The notes under the pieces were generated by a model that was not told the DNA's origin, searched no databases, and worked only from the letters and a program-made list of their open reading frames with translations. The translations under genes and the position numbers were made by a program. DNA of 64,000 bases, from the NCBI RefSeq assembly GCF_032854445.1, contig NC_088298.1, positions 19,794,793-19,858,792 on the forward strand. Reading direction: 5' to 3'. Below, one piece after another: positions 40,560-51,895 of the stretch. The first letter of the stretch is position 1. Every line of letters begins with the position of its first letter. The stretch is from Liolophura sinensis (lineage: Eukaryota > Mollusca > Polyplacophora > Chitonida > Chitonidae).

Positions 40560-41130
40560 TCTAAAATACCGAGTCCTTGAAATGAAGACAATAGTCATAA
40601 ATGTTCACATACTAACCTTTCACATTTGGCACTGTTTTCATTGTAAATATAAAAGTATCAAACCAAATGGTAGATAGATTCCGAGGAACACAATACTGTT
40701 CTTCCCTCTCAACACAGCTTGGGAGTAGAGTATTACTGTTTAGATGTACGGTATGTCACTGGTGTGAGAGGACAGATACGGATATAGGTACTTAAAATAG
40801 TACCATCCACCAGAATCTTTATCACAAAAATATGTCAAGGCATTTTTGTAATATAAAAACTATAACTGCAACCTTTACGCCTTCTTCTGGTGCGCTGATT
40901 GGTCGACTTGACTAGTCCAGGCAGGTAAAACTACATCAGAAAACAATGTCTATACCTACACAGCCCATGCAGCCTTAGGGCAAACATGGGGCATAAAAAT
41001 AAATCTAATCAACCGAAACGATTTGAAAAGATAAAGCCAAAATAAAAAAATAAATTATATTAGACCATTTTATGATATCCATTAGGGAGACTCACTTTGA
41101 ATGAGGGGATATAAATACATGTGCAGAGAA
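40560..41130. other. Unassigned interval
   Basis: No recognised feature. Confidence 0.5.
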
Positions 41131-41134
41131 CATA

Positions 41135-41575
41135 CCCTAGTTCTTCTAATTTTTGGGGCAGATATTGCTAGTGTTAAAAGAATAATATTACACTTCTTTA
41201 CCAGCCTTTTGGAAAAGTGAAGATATGAGTATGTTGTTCATTGGACAGTCTAAAACATGCGAGAAAAAAGAAACTCAATATTCCTGCTACAATGACTTAT
41301 ATATTGGCTAAAATAAGCAGATCAGTCCCCGAAGCCACAAAGCAATCTCAGACTCAAGGCAGGCTTTCAAATCACTTTAAAATTGTTATTTCTTACATAA
41401 CAAGGTCAAAGAATTGATTCACAACATAAATTTTTTGGTAAGTTATTGTAAGACAAATTTCAGTTGACATACTGAAAAGAAATTTACCAAGTTTAATAAA
41501 TGAAATTTTGACTTAAGTCTAAAACTGCTTTGTGATCCACAGGCCAGGTGTCCCAAAAATTAGAAGAAATAGGGT
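41135..41575. mobile_element. Small TIR element family M3 interrupted by another TIR element
   Basis: Outer ends CCCTAGTTCTTCTAATTTTT and (reversed) CCCTATTTCTTCTAATTTTT, flanked by TA. The M3 body breaks at AAGCAGATCAG and resumes at CCAGGTGTCCCAAAAATT. Confidence 0.85.
41336..41535. mobile_element. Small TIR element family M5 nested in M3 (~200 bp)
   Basis: CACAAAGCAATCTCAGACTC at the left and, reversed, CACAAAGCAGTTTTAGACTT at the right. A few extra bases on each side belong to the insertion. Confidence 0.8.
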
Positions 41576-41576
41576 A

Positions 41577-41783
41577 AGTAAATAAACTAAAATTCCGACC
41601 ACAACTTGGCTGCACATTTTGAGAATATTTTGATCATAAGACGACATTTTGAGGTTTGTTTGGAAGACAAGATAATATAATAGTGGAAAAATGTAACTTT
41701 CAGCACCAAAATAATGATTTATGATTTTATTTGCTTCTTAAAAACATGTATTTTTAGACAAAATTTTAGCTCATTTACCATAA
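41577..41783. mobile_element. Small TIR element family M1
   Basis: AAACTAAAATTCCGACCACA, GGTTTGTTTGGAAGACAAGA and AATTTTAGCTCATTTACC. It directly follows the M3 copy. Confidence 0.75.
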
Positions 41784-42815
41784 GTGCATGGCGAATGCCA
41801 ACTGGTAAGTTATAAAATGACACCCTTCTGAGTGCTGACTTTATTTTTCTTTGTACAGAAATAGGCGCGTTCACATATGTACGATTTCTGTAAATCAAAT
41901 ATTGTTATTTTTCTGTGAAAGTAGAAAAAATACCCATTTTGATATGCAGGTGAAAATGAAAATTAGCAGGTGAAAAAAATAAAGAAAATTATGGTAACTG
42001 TACATACAAGCAGCATCAATGTTAAAACCATTGATCTGGTGTTTATATAATTATTATTTAATGGTTTAATAATAAATAAAAAATGTAGATCAAATACTTC
42101 ATTTTTACATGCAGAATGAAAACATGTGGGAGAGGAAAAGAAATTAACAAAACCTTCCTAAATGTACATAGCACATAAATACACACTTAACATCAATGTT
42201 GAAACAATTGATGAATGTTCGTTAACAATGTTGCAAAAGACACATTGTTGTAAACAATGTTTTGAGTTCTGCATGTTATTCTAACCCTGTGGATATAATT
42301 TGCTACAGGTGTAAATATTTTGTTTGTTTTTTCTTCTTGTTTCATTTTCTTTCATATGTATTAGTTTATTTTTTGAAGATGCCCTCATTTCATTTCATGC
42401 TATTCAAGAAAAAATTTAGTCCATAAATTTAAATTTGAAACTTAAAATTTTAAAATTTTACAGGCTTTTTATTCTTAATTAAGCATACATTTCAAACACT
42501 TGTACACAGATAGAATATTTTATACTCTAAATACATGTACATGCAAATACTATCAGCATTTTTTGTTCATATTTTAAATATTACAAGTTTTATTTTTTTT
42601 CCAGAAATTTTATGCTTACATTTTAAAGACAAATGTTATGCTTTTGTGCTGCAGTACAAGAAACACACACATCCCTGTACTGCTGATGCGACAATAATGT
42701 AAAACAATAACCACCCTGATCTGTTCTATAAATGGACATACATGTACTCCCACTTCTGTCACCAGAATCCATCTATGCCACATACTTAGTGATTTCCAGC
42801 CAGAGGGTCTTGAAT

Positions 42816-42975
42816 ATGCAAATTTATTTGCATGTGCTCAGGGAAGCATAGAACCCGCCAGAGTTGATTATGCATTAATAGAGACAAGTTAGTATACAGG
42901 GTTCTGTATTCTCTCAACGTGTCAAGTCATTATGCTACACAATCAGTAACTCTATAGTTTACATGTGATTTGCAT
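42816..42975. promoter_or_regulatory. Octamer-motif cluster, possible POU-factor site
   Basis: 42816-42833 is a perfect inverted pair of the octamer, ATGCAAAT-TT-ATTTGCAT. A third ATTTGCAT is at 42968-42975 and a TTATGCATTAAT homeodomain-like site is at 42868. This is motif evidence only. Confidence 0.25.
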
Positions 42976-43253
42976 ATTCATGAAGTCTGGAGTCTTCAGT
43001 CACTAGCTACACACATGCCTTATAGTGCACCAACGCACTTGTGTTGAAGAGCTTGAGCTGGGAAAAGTAGTCCACAGTTACAAAATATAATAAAAGATTC
43101 CAACTACAGAGAGTAAAACCAGAGGCGATGACAACAGAATTGATGAATATGATAGTTGACAAATGGTCAATACAAGTTCTTGTGGTCTTAAACAAATACG
43201 CAGCATGCAGAACTGTGAATCAATCTGTAAACTTACCATCATATCTACATGTA

Positions 43254-43473
43254 CCACAGTAAAACTTCAACCGTTTCAACCACTAAGGCTCTTTTCTGAG
43301 TGGAATCTATGCATACAATTAGTATGAAAATGGTGCTAAAAATGATTTGCTGGTGTCATTAAAGATGCAAGCTTCATAAAACTGCATAAATTAGCTCTCT
43401 GCACCACATAGTTCTCTTGGACTGTTTCAAAATATTGATCGCAGTGGAGGTCGAACAGTTTGAAGAATTAGGG
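43254..43473. mobile_element. Small TIR element family M4, complete (220 bp)
   Basis: Left CCACAGTAAAACTTCAACCG and right (reversed) CCCTAATTCTTCAAACTGTT, flanked by TA. Confidence 0.82.
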
Positions 43474-43487
43474 TACTAAAGATCTGT

Positions 43488-43712
43488 AGTGACCCAATTC
43501 CTCGACCTTTTCGAACATCAAAGAGCAACTTTCAGTGCAATTTACGCACATTTCTAATCTGATTTTGGAGGCAAAGACTACATTGGATGGATTGGCCAAT
43601 TTCAGGGCCTCACAAAAAGTATATAATTTCATCAGTCAACACAGAATACTGCCCTCAGAACATGCCTGAGTAAACTTCTTGAAAACACGTGAAAAAGTTG
43701 AAGAATAACAGT
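43488..43712 (+). mobile_element. Small TIR element family M2
   Basis: GACCCAATTCCTCGACCTTT, GGGCCTCACAAAAAGTATAT and AGTTGAAGAATAACAGTATA. It lies 15 bases after the M4 copy. Confidence 0.85.
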
Positions 43713-43753
43713 ATACAGGTGAATGGCCAATTTAAACAACTACCATATTATAA

Positions 43754-43815
43754 TTTATTTATTTATTTATTTTCTTGGTTCTATAGTTGGAGGTGGAAAC
43801 AGAGCCTGATAAAAA
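43754..43815 (-). mobile_element. SINE family S1 tail fragment
   Basis: (ATTT)n then a short GGTGGAAACAGAGCCTGAT segment. Confidence 0.5.
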
Positions 43816-43819
43816 CACA

Positions 43820-44610
43820 TCAACATGTGGCTGAAAACAATTTCTATTAACCTAAATCCTCAAAAAATTCAACCACAGACATCTTGCATACCAACATTTT
43901 AGCACATTAAATTAAAGTTATCAGACATGGGCAAATTATTTCATCATTTCTGTGCATTCAGATGCCCATATCTGGGCAATATGTTTTAACCTTCAGTATC
44001 ACACAAATTACGTTTTCAAACTGTATCTAAGGTTATAATTAACTGGTTGAATTTGTAGAGGTTTTAGGGTACATGTATTCAGCACAAATTATTATATATT
44101 ATTATAATGTAAGATATATATCAGTCGTTATCATGTGATAATAGAAGACACTTATCTCAGAGCATGTCAAACTGTGCTTGACGACAACATTCTCGTCATT
44201 TACAATGAGGTAGGTAAAAAGGGTCAAGTAGGCAAATTAGGGTAACGTAAAAGTTTATAAATCAATTCTACATCACTGTTAATCGCCATAAATCAGCTGT
44301 TTTAATACGGTAAAATTTATATGGGGTTTAAATTTAGATTTAAATCACAACAATGTACAATTCCAAAAAAATTTACACAGTTTTGTAGAAGTGGTACCTG
44401 TCTGTTTAAGTACCAGGTAACTTCGTGAATGAATTCTCCATGGCTGTTCTTGTAAATCATGAGAGTTCAAAAGTTTAAAGTCGAAGTCATTTGTGCCCTT
44501 ACCTGACCAATACATTCATACTCATCAAAATCCACTGAACTTTGTTTTCAAATTGCATCAAAATTTATACTTTATTGGTCGAATTTGTTGAAGATTTATG
44601 GTGCATGTAT
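43820..44610. other. Unassigned interval
   Basis: AT-rich. No recognised feature. Confidence 0.5.
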
Positions 44611-44619
44611 ATAATATTG

Positions 44620-44774
44620 GACATGCTCAATGAAGCATCACTGGATAATGTGATTCGCACCATAAAGTCCTGTGTACAGCGTATATGTGTGTGTGTGTGT
44701 AGACATACCCTGTACACAGGAAAGGGACTTATCATGCAAATCACATCATCCAATGATGCTTCACTGAGCGTGTC
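44620..44774. repeat. Long imperfect inverted repeat (hairpin)
   Basis: The arm 44620-44686 (GACATGCTCAATGAAGCATC...) pairs with 44703-44774 (reversed, GACACGCTCAGTGAAGCATC...) around a (TG)n loop. This is why short frames on the two strands read alike. It could be a foldback element or a hairpin-RNA source. Confidence 0.9.
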
Positions 44775-44799
44775 GAAATAAAGGTAGACCGGCCACCTT

Positions 44800-44801
<2 letters not shown>

Positions 44802-44873
<72 letters not shown>

Positions 44874-44875
44874 CA
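44802..44875. repeat. (AT)n microsatellite
   Basis: Two AT runs separated by single C interruptions. Confidence 0.98.
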
Positions 44876-45009
44876 TACAGTATGGGCCTCAACATCTAGT
44901 CTACAGGTCAAAGGTCAGTTTTACTCACTCTACAATTCTCAACATTCCAAACAATGGAGATTGTCATATTTTAAACACTGTGGGAATCCCATGTGTAAGC
45001 TATATTAAT

Positions 45010-45560
45010 TATACATGTAACTTGCATGTAACCACATGTACGTTAACTGTAACTTGCATGTAACCACATGTATGTTAACTGTAACTTGCATGTAACCACA
45101 TGTATGTCAACTATTGCTTCCATGTAACCACATGTATGTCAACTGTTGCTTGCATGTAACCACATGTATGTTAACTGTAACTTGTATGTTAACTATAATT
45201 TGTATGTTAAATGTAACACGTATGTTAACTATAATTTGTATGTAACCACATGTATGTTAACCATAACTTGAATGTAACCACATGTACATTAACTGTAACT
45301 TGCATGTAACCACATGTATGTTAACTATAACATGTATGTTAACCATAACTTCCATTAACATGTATGTTAACCATAACTTGCATGTAACTACATGTATGTT
45401 AACTATAACATGTATGTTAACTGTAACTTGCATGTAACCACATGTATGTCAACTGTTGCTTGCAAGTAACCACATGTATGTTAACTGTAACTTGTATGTT
45501 AACTATAACATGTATGTTAACTATAACTTGTATGTAACTTACAACATGTATGTAATTATA
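45010..45560. repeat. 32-bp tandem array with 16-bp sub-units
   Basis: The unit is GTAACTTGCATGTAACCACA plus TGTATGTTAACT. Some units are only the TGTATGTTAACTATAA half. Confidence 0.95.
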
Positions 45561-45689
45561 ACTATTGTATCTTGATTCATTGTAACCTACATGTGACTTG
45601 TATATCTCAACTGTAAATTTAAATCAAAGATTTTAAACTCAACATCAGACAAATACATGTAGATGTATGTTCCTAATGAATGAATCCTC

Positions 45690-46290
45690 AACCTTTTCAA
45701 TCACTAAAGCACTTTTCAATGGGAATTACATGCATACAATTATTATGAAAGTGATCCAAAAAATGTTTAATTGTATGTGTCACTAAAGAAAGAAAGAATG
45801 AATGAATGAATGAATGGGATTTAACACTGTACTTAAAAATTTTCCCATCATCTGACGACAAGGAATCATTAGGTCTGTGTACATATACTGTGCCTCCTTG
45901 TGGCAGGGCGAGTCCATGCCACCAAAGTGCTGCCACAACTGAAGTATCATGCCGAAGAAACCAGACATGACACCTTTACCAGTCATACAGTGTATTATAC
46001 TGACATCAGGTCAACCAGTCCTGTTTTCTTGCTCTAACCTCTCAGTGTTGAGTGCCAAGCAAGGCAGCAACAAGTAACATTGTTAAAGTCTTTGGTATGA
46101 GCTGACCTGGGTTTGATCCCGGGTCTCCCGACTTCGAGGCGGACACTGTAACCATTAGGCCAACAAAGTGGTAACTGACATGAAAGATGTAAGCTTCATA
46201 AGTACAAATTACTTCTGTACACCCCATAGTTCTGTCAGAATGTTTCAAAATATTTGTTGTACTTGAAAAGATTGGAGAATTAGGGGATAC
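45690..46290. mobile_element. Small TIR element family M4 interrupted by SINE S3
   Basis: CTCAACCTTTTCAATCACTA at the left; the body resumes at GACATGAAAGATGTAAGCTT and ends GGAGAATTAGGGGATAC. Joined, the two parts match 43254-43473. Confidence 0.85.
45787..46172 (-). mobile_element. SINE family S3, full length, nested in M4
   Basis: GAAT-repeat tail through a tRNA-like head that reads, reversed, GGCCTAATGGTTACAGTGTC (A-box region) and GGGATCAAACCC (B-box region). Confidence 0.9.
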
Positions 46291-46299
46291 AAATTCTTC

Positions 46300-47665
46300 T
46301 ATTTTTTGCCCTGGACACATGTGTATTTAGTCTTTTTTTTTCTAATGTTGTTTAACTTCAGTGGAACTAAAAGTTAAATAGTTATATAGCTGTAAAATTT
46401 TGAGGTCATGGAGCTGTGCCAGTCAAAGCAAAATTCTTACATCTGACATATGCACCAATATGACTGCAGTACAACTGTACTTGATTTTCACAGCTGATGA
46501 ACTAGAAGTACATATTCATGTTGGTGTCCCACTATCATTTGTGATACAGTGACACACCCTGCTCCTCTTCGCCCCCCACCCCCTCCACAAAAAGGCAAAC
46601 CAAAAAAATTGCTTCCAACAATGCCACCACTGTCATCTATTATGTGCATGAACGTATAAGTTATGTAAGGAAAAAATTTCAGCTTATATTTGTTACCGTT
46701 AAGTGGATTTAAACCATCATCCCTCACCCTTCTACTTAGCAATGTTACTCTCCCCAGGTGTCTAGTCTTTGTACAAGTCACGTCTTCATGCACCCAGTAG
46801 GCGGGGTGGGTCACTTTATGTACCTGTTAGCATGGCCTGTTAAGGTCAAAGGATCACCCACCTGGAAAGACAGGTATGTGAGATGGGCCTGAAAACAAGT
46901 CTGCCCTCTTCATATGTACCTGTACCTAATGTACACCAGTGGGGGTGGGGGTGAGGGGGGGGGGCAATGGTACTCAGGTACTGACCAGACACGGACTACT
47001 TTTTGTCGTGAGGTTCTAGAGGGTTAAACAGTCCTGGATAAGTTAATACACAATGAACACTGCATGTAGCATGTCAAGCCCTGGACAAGTACTCAAAAAT
47101 GCTAAAAACAAATATGCATGTAAATATATGCAGAGATATAAAAATCACAAAATTATGGAAAAGAAAAGAATTCACATTCAACTACTTGGAAATTTGTGCT
47201 CACAAAACACCTTCACCTCTCAATGCCTAGCCATGCATGCAGCAAAGGTGCAAGAGTGAATGGGATCTAGTTTTAGTACCTGTACTTGTAAGTGCAAAAG
47301 ACCTGCTTCTCGAATAGCTTACTTTTCTAACTCTACATAATCACCTGACAATAAGACACCTGTATCCCAATAGGAATGTGACATAACTAGAGCATAAAGC
47401 ATCAAATTACATATACACCTGATACAAATCAATGCATGTAACAGCCGATGGTCTGATTCACCTTCTGGTATGTTTACATGTAAACTTAAACTGTACTATT
47501 ATGCATTAACTGACACTCCTCTGGACAGGCCATTAAAATGTAATTCTTCATTCCTATGTATTTGTTCAAATACTGACAACGTGTGTTTAATAAAAACATG
47601 AAAGCCATATGAGATTTATCATGTATCCAGATATTACTGAAATTCAACACAGCCATTTCATACAG
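46300..47665. other. Unassigned interval
   Basis: Contains C- and G-rich runs near 46570 and 46935. No gene or repeat family was recognised. Confidence 0.45.
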
Positions 47666-47683
47666 GCTTCTTCAATACAGACG

Positions 47684-47733
47684 TCGCCATGATATGGCTG
47701 AAATATTGCCGATGTGGCGTTCAGCCATAATCA
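47684..47733 (+). mobile_element. Tiny retroposed repeat S4 (~50 bp) with target-site duplication
   Basis: CGCCATGATATGGCTGAAAT through CAGCCATAATCA. TTCAATACAGACGT flanks it (47671-47684 and 47734-47747). Confidence 0.9.
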
Positions 47734-47827
47734 TTCAATACAGACGTTATTTAAATATTAATTGAACATGATTCACATGACAATTTTTGCACATTAAAAA
47801 ATGTATTTGATCTCCTAGCAATATTAA

Positions 47828-48245
47828 TTTGACCTAATTAAAGTTACTCATTTTGACCGTTTCTGAGAGTTCTATTGATCCCAGAAAGCTGTTTTATTTA
47901 TTTATTTATTTATTTGCAGATTGGTATTTATTATGCCATACTCACAAATATTTTACTTATACAAGTCACCGTCCAACATTAAGGCGGGAGGAAGCCAGGG
48001 GAAACTGACAGCTACAGGTTGATAACAGACCTTCCCATGTACTACTAGAGAGGAAGCCAACATAAGCTGGACTTGAACTCATAGTGATCCCATAGGTGAG
48101 AGGCTCATGGGTCACTGTGCTATACTATAATCACAAGGCCACACCAGGCCCAAAAAAGATGTTTTAAGCTTTGATTGGAAAAAAAGTTTCAGAAGCAAAA
48201 GTGATTTCTTATGACTTCTTTTTGACTGTTAGTTTTTCATGCAAG
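47828..48245. mobile_element. Small TIR element family M1 interrupted by SINE S1
   Basis: GACCTAATTAAAGTTACTCA to CCCAGAAAGCTGTTTTA, then the SINE, then AAAGATGTTTTAAGCTTTGA through TTTTTCATGC. Both termini are diverged. Confidence 0.75.
47893..48150 (-). mobile_element. SINE family S1 nested in M1
   Basis: ATTT tail, GCAGATTGGTATTTATTATG, GAGGAAGCCAACATAAGC and a degraded tRNA-like head. AAAGCTGTTTTA at the left and AAAGATGTTTTA at the right fit a TSD. Confidence 0.85.
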
Positions 48246-48611
48246 TATGGAGTCCTAAACATAGTTGAGCTTTTCTAACATTAATAAAATGGTCTACAGT
48301 CCTCAATTTCCACATGCAACATATTGTACACTTGTACATACATAATAGCATCTCTGTCTGATCAACACGCCCCCTTGTACTCTGACACCCCTCCATACAG
48401 AGCCTTACTCAGGACTATGCAAATGAGAGAGAATCCGCTGATGTCCACATACTGACACTGGCATCTCCAGGTCAGTGCACACGTAATGAAGGCCAGGCAC
48501 AGGTATGGGGTATTAAGTGAAGCGTGGCAGATTGTAATTTGGTACAACGGCCTGGAATGTGAAACTGCTAAGCCTGAGGGCAACCAGCCCCCATACCCGC
48601 GTATTATACAT

Positions 48612-48830
48612 GTTTCTAAATGACCTAAAATTTGCCTATCATTAGGTTCCTACCTTGTCCTGATTCTGAGTTCTGACATTCTCAGAAACTCAGGTGTAAA
48701 TCTTCAGGTTTGTTTAAGAAGGTGTGAAATGATATCCTCGTGGGGAAAATGTTACATTTTTGGACATTTACTTGCCCCCAAAACTGCGCTTGTTGGAAGG
48801 GTGAAACTTTAAGTGATTTACAGTCATCAT
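48612..48830. mobile_element. Small TIR element family M1, diverged
   Basis: TAAATGACCTAAAATTTGCC to TGAAACTTTAAGTGATTTAC. A GC-richer unassigned stretch lies at 48360-48600 to its left. Confidence 0.75.
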
Positions 48831-48834
48831 GGAT

Positions 48835-50510
48835 GGCGCTGTAGCTGAATGCATACCATATATGTAGCTCTGGATATTCAAGGCCAGGATGTAGGATAGT
48901 GTTACACCTGTCCTGAGATGTGATACAGTCAGGATGGTGTTCAGTTTCACAACGGAAATGCAGACAAGAAAACATTCATTATTCTATTTCCTAAGAACAC
49001 AATGCCTTTGTTTTTTTTTTTTTAGATCTGCAGACAAATATCTGTACGTCATTTCCTCAACATTTCCATCTAGAGCCAAGGTTTAACTGATTGACTGATT
49101 GATTAATTCATTGGTGTTAATACCGTAGTGACGCTTAAAAATATGTTAAGTGTAATGATGGTGTTATCTCAGTGATGATATTTAATTCTAGACAAATTAA
49201 TCTCCAAACTTAAATTTTTGTTATTTAAAGGATCGATTAAATAATTTAATCTTTTGCTTCTGCAGAAAGAAAAATCTGTGTGTTTTTAGAATAAAGAAAT
49301 ATTAAGAAAATGTCTTCGAAACTTTTTAAACTGTGACATGCATTAAACTAAACTGTGAACCTTATATGGACACACAGCACAGTTCTCTTGGGCAAGATCA
49401 GTTCATTTATTTCTTACACATTTTATGTCAGGTGCAAAATATGTATTTTATCCACAGACAAAAAAAATGGTCATAGTGAACCCCAAGGGATTGATCATGG
49501 CACGTTCTTCTAACAAAACTTTACTAATGAAAATAGTAAACATGCAGTTCACCCAGCGGAAACTAGACTTGAACTCCTGACCTTTGAAATACGAGGAGAC
49601 AAACAAAATACATGTAAATATATGTACTCTATTGTTTGTTATTCAAGTGAAAGAGAAAGACGGTGTTCTGACTGCGCATCTATTATGAACATTAGGTGTT
49701 GGTCTAATCATTTATGTTCATGTGCTGGTTCAGGTCCTTAAACAGTCAGGGTTCTGTACCCACAGGACGCTAACAGATCACATTTTCTCCCCTGGTACCT
49801 ATATATTCACACCCTGGTGTGTGCCAACAGATCAGCCTACCTTGAGGGTTAATCTCTGACAAGAACACTTTCACACACTCACAAATCTCACCTACGACTT
49901 CACCTTTGACCTTTGATCTTTCACCTTTGTATACAATATATACATGTACAACCTGACCTTCCAGTACATCATACACAATGAACGTAAGAAAAAGCTTCAA
50001 TACTTGTGGAAGCATTTGCTTTACAACAATATTTGCAAGCAGTAAGTCTCCAAATGTTCTGATTCACCATGTGCTTTTTTTATATTTTTTTTAATAGTTT
50101 AATAGTTTTTAATAGTTCATCACATCTGCTACAACTTTCTGTCTATATGTAAATAACAAAGGTCAACCTCGAAAACTTCATCCCAAACCCATGTTTTGAC
50201 CTTTAACCCTTGACCTTTAATAAATGTACATTTACCTTTGCGTGAAGTATTATATGTGGATGAAAATTTATCTGACGTTTCACATACAAGTATTCATCTA
50301 AAGAACAGTATCATTTTGTCACCATCTCTGACCTCTGACATATTATCATGATCTTTGAACTATTTTTATAGGTCACATGAGTACATCTGATTATGTGCAT
50401 ACAGTTTGTTTGGAGACATCAAATATTTGTACATTTGTATATGAACACCCACAAAGAACAAAACACTGTACACGTGTAAATATACACTTTGCATACACAT
50501 TTATAGCGAT
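48835..50510. other. Unassigned interval
   Basis: No repeat family or coding signal was recognised. 'Gacctttgacct'-type words recur between 49890 and 50230. Confidence 0.45.
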
Positions 50511-50514
50511 AATG

Positions 50515-50672
50515 GGTCAGCCAGCAACCTGCTGATGGTTGTGGGTTTCCCCAAGACTCTGTCCCGTTTCCACCCACCATTATGTTAGCCGCCGTGGTAT
50601 AAGTGAAATATTCTTGAGTGTGGTGTTATACACCAATCAAATAAATAAATAAATAAATAAATAAATACATTT
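50515..50672 (+). mobile_element. SINE family S1, 5'-truncated
   Basis: GTCAGCCAGCAACCTGCTGA to a long (AAAT)n tail. Confidence 0.88.
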
Positions 50673-51021
50673 ATGTGTACAACCATACATATAAAATTAT
50701 GTAAAATTCATGCAAAGAATATCGTATGTCCAAAATAATTTACATCATGCATCCAAAGATGTTAACTCCGCCAGGTTTCTTCCATCATCCCTGTCATCAT
50801 AGAGGTGAAACGATCTTGAGTACCACAGAAACAAAAATTTTCATGATCTTGTATGCTGTATAATGATTACTGATGAAATGATTAACAAATGCTCAAAAAA
50901 AATGATATTTTGTTATTGATGGACAGGTGGATGTGCATATTTTGAGATCACAGGGCAGATATTAATTCTATCAAAGCTGACATGCCTTTTAACATCCATG
51001 TATCATTCTTTTTTTTTTCTT

Positions 51022-51110
51022 ATTTATTTTATTTATATGATTGGTGACTTATATGAATCAGAGCCCGGGGGAAACCCACAGCCATCTGCAGGTTGCTGGA
51101 AGACCTTCTT
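51022..51110 (-). mobile_element. SINE family S1, internally deleted fragment
   Basis: ATTT tail and GATTGGTGACTTATATGAAT joined to CAGAGCCCGGGGGAAACCCA. Confidence 0.8.
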
Positions 51111-51626
51111 TTTTTTTTCTTAATCCTGTCAAGCAGCGAATCATCACTAAGTCTGTACCAATCAACAGCATATCTACTGTCGATCTACTTGTAAATGTGT
51201 ATATACACAGGTACACAGATTATCACATTTGATTGATTGATTGATTGATCGATCGATCGCTGTAAACAATAATGGACAGATATTCAAGTAATCAAGGAAA
51301 CAAGGTAATTCTGCCAAAAAAAAAAAAAAATGGAAAAAAAAAAACTATCCCCAAAATATAAATTTGAAAATCTCTCATTCACCTGATACTCTACATTGAA
51401 TATATGCCATGTAGAGGCCATATGTCATGCATAATGGTGTTCACACAATGTACATGTATGTACTGGCTTACAGGACAACTGACCATGTCCCCTAACTTAC
51501 CAGCAAACACCTGGGTAAATGACCAGTGGAAAAGATATATACACAGGTAAAGACACTGATCTAAGATCAATAGAACTCTTACACAAAATGGGTTGTAATT
51601 CATGGACGAAATCTTACTGTACATGT

Positions 51627-51737
51627 ATGTACCCTATTTCTTCTCATTTTTGGGACACCTGGTCTGCTCATCTTAGCCAATATATATGTAATTGTGGCAG
51701 AAATATCTGTCCTAAAAATCAGAAAAATTAGGGTGTA
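51627..51737. mobile_element. Small TIR element family M3, internally deleted (~105 bp)
   Basis: TACCCTATTTCTTCTCATTT at the left and CCTAAAAATCAGAAAAATTA plus GGGTGTA at the right; about half the usual length. Confidence 0.82.
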
Positions 51738-51774
51738 CTGGCAATACTGAACATCTGGTCCTATCCACAAACTC

Positions 51775-51895
51775 ACCATCAAGTACCTAAAACAGTGGTC
51801 ACAGAAAAAGATATATCCAATATCATTAGAGCCTCGAGAATCTGGTAAAATGGGCAAAGATCTGAGTCATGGGCCAAATTTTGGGTCATTTACCA
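51775..51895. mobile_element. Small TIR element family M1 fragment
   Basis: GAATCTGGTAAAATGGGCAA and GGGCCAAATTTTGGGTCATT, the right part of M1. A matching left piece (TGGACGAAATCTTACTG) is at 51603, so M3 may have inserted into this M1. Confidence 0.6.

Noticed and set aside
44542-44781. Similar short proteins on both strands
   Set aside because: Explained by the inverted repeat 44620-44774.
48682-48975. 97-codon minus-strand frame
   Set aside because: About half of it lies on the M1 element at 48612-48830, and it shows no family similarity.
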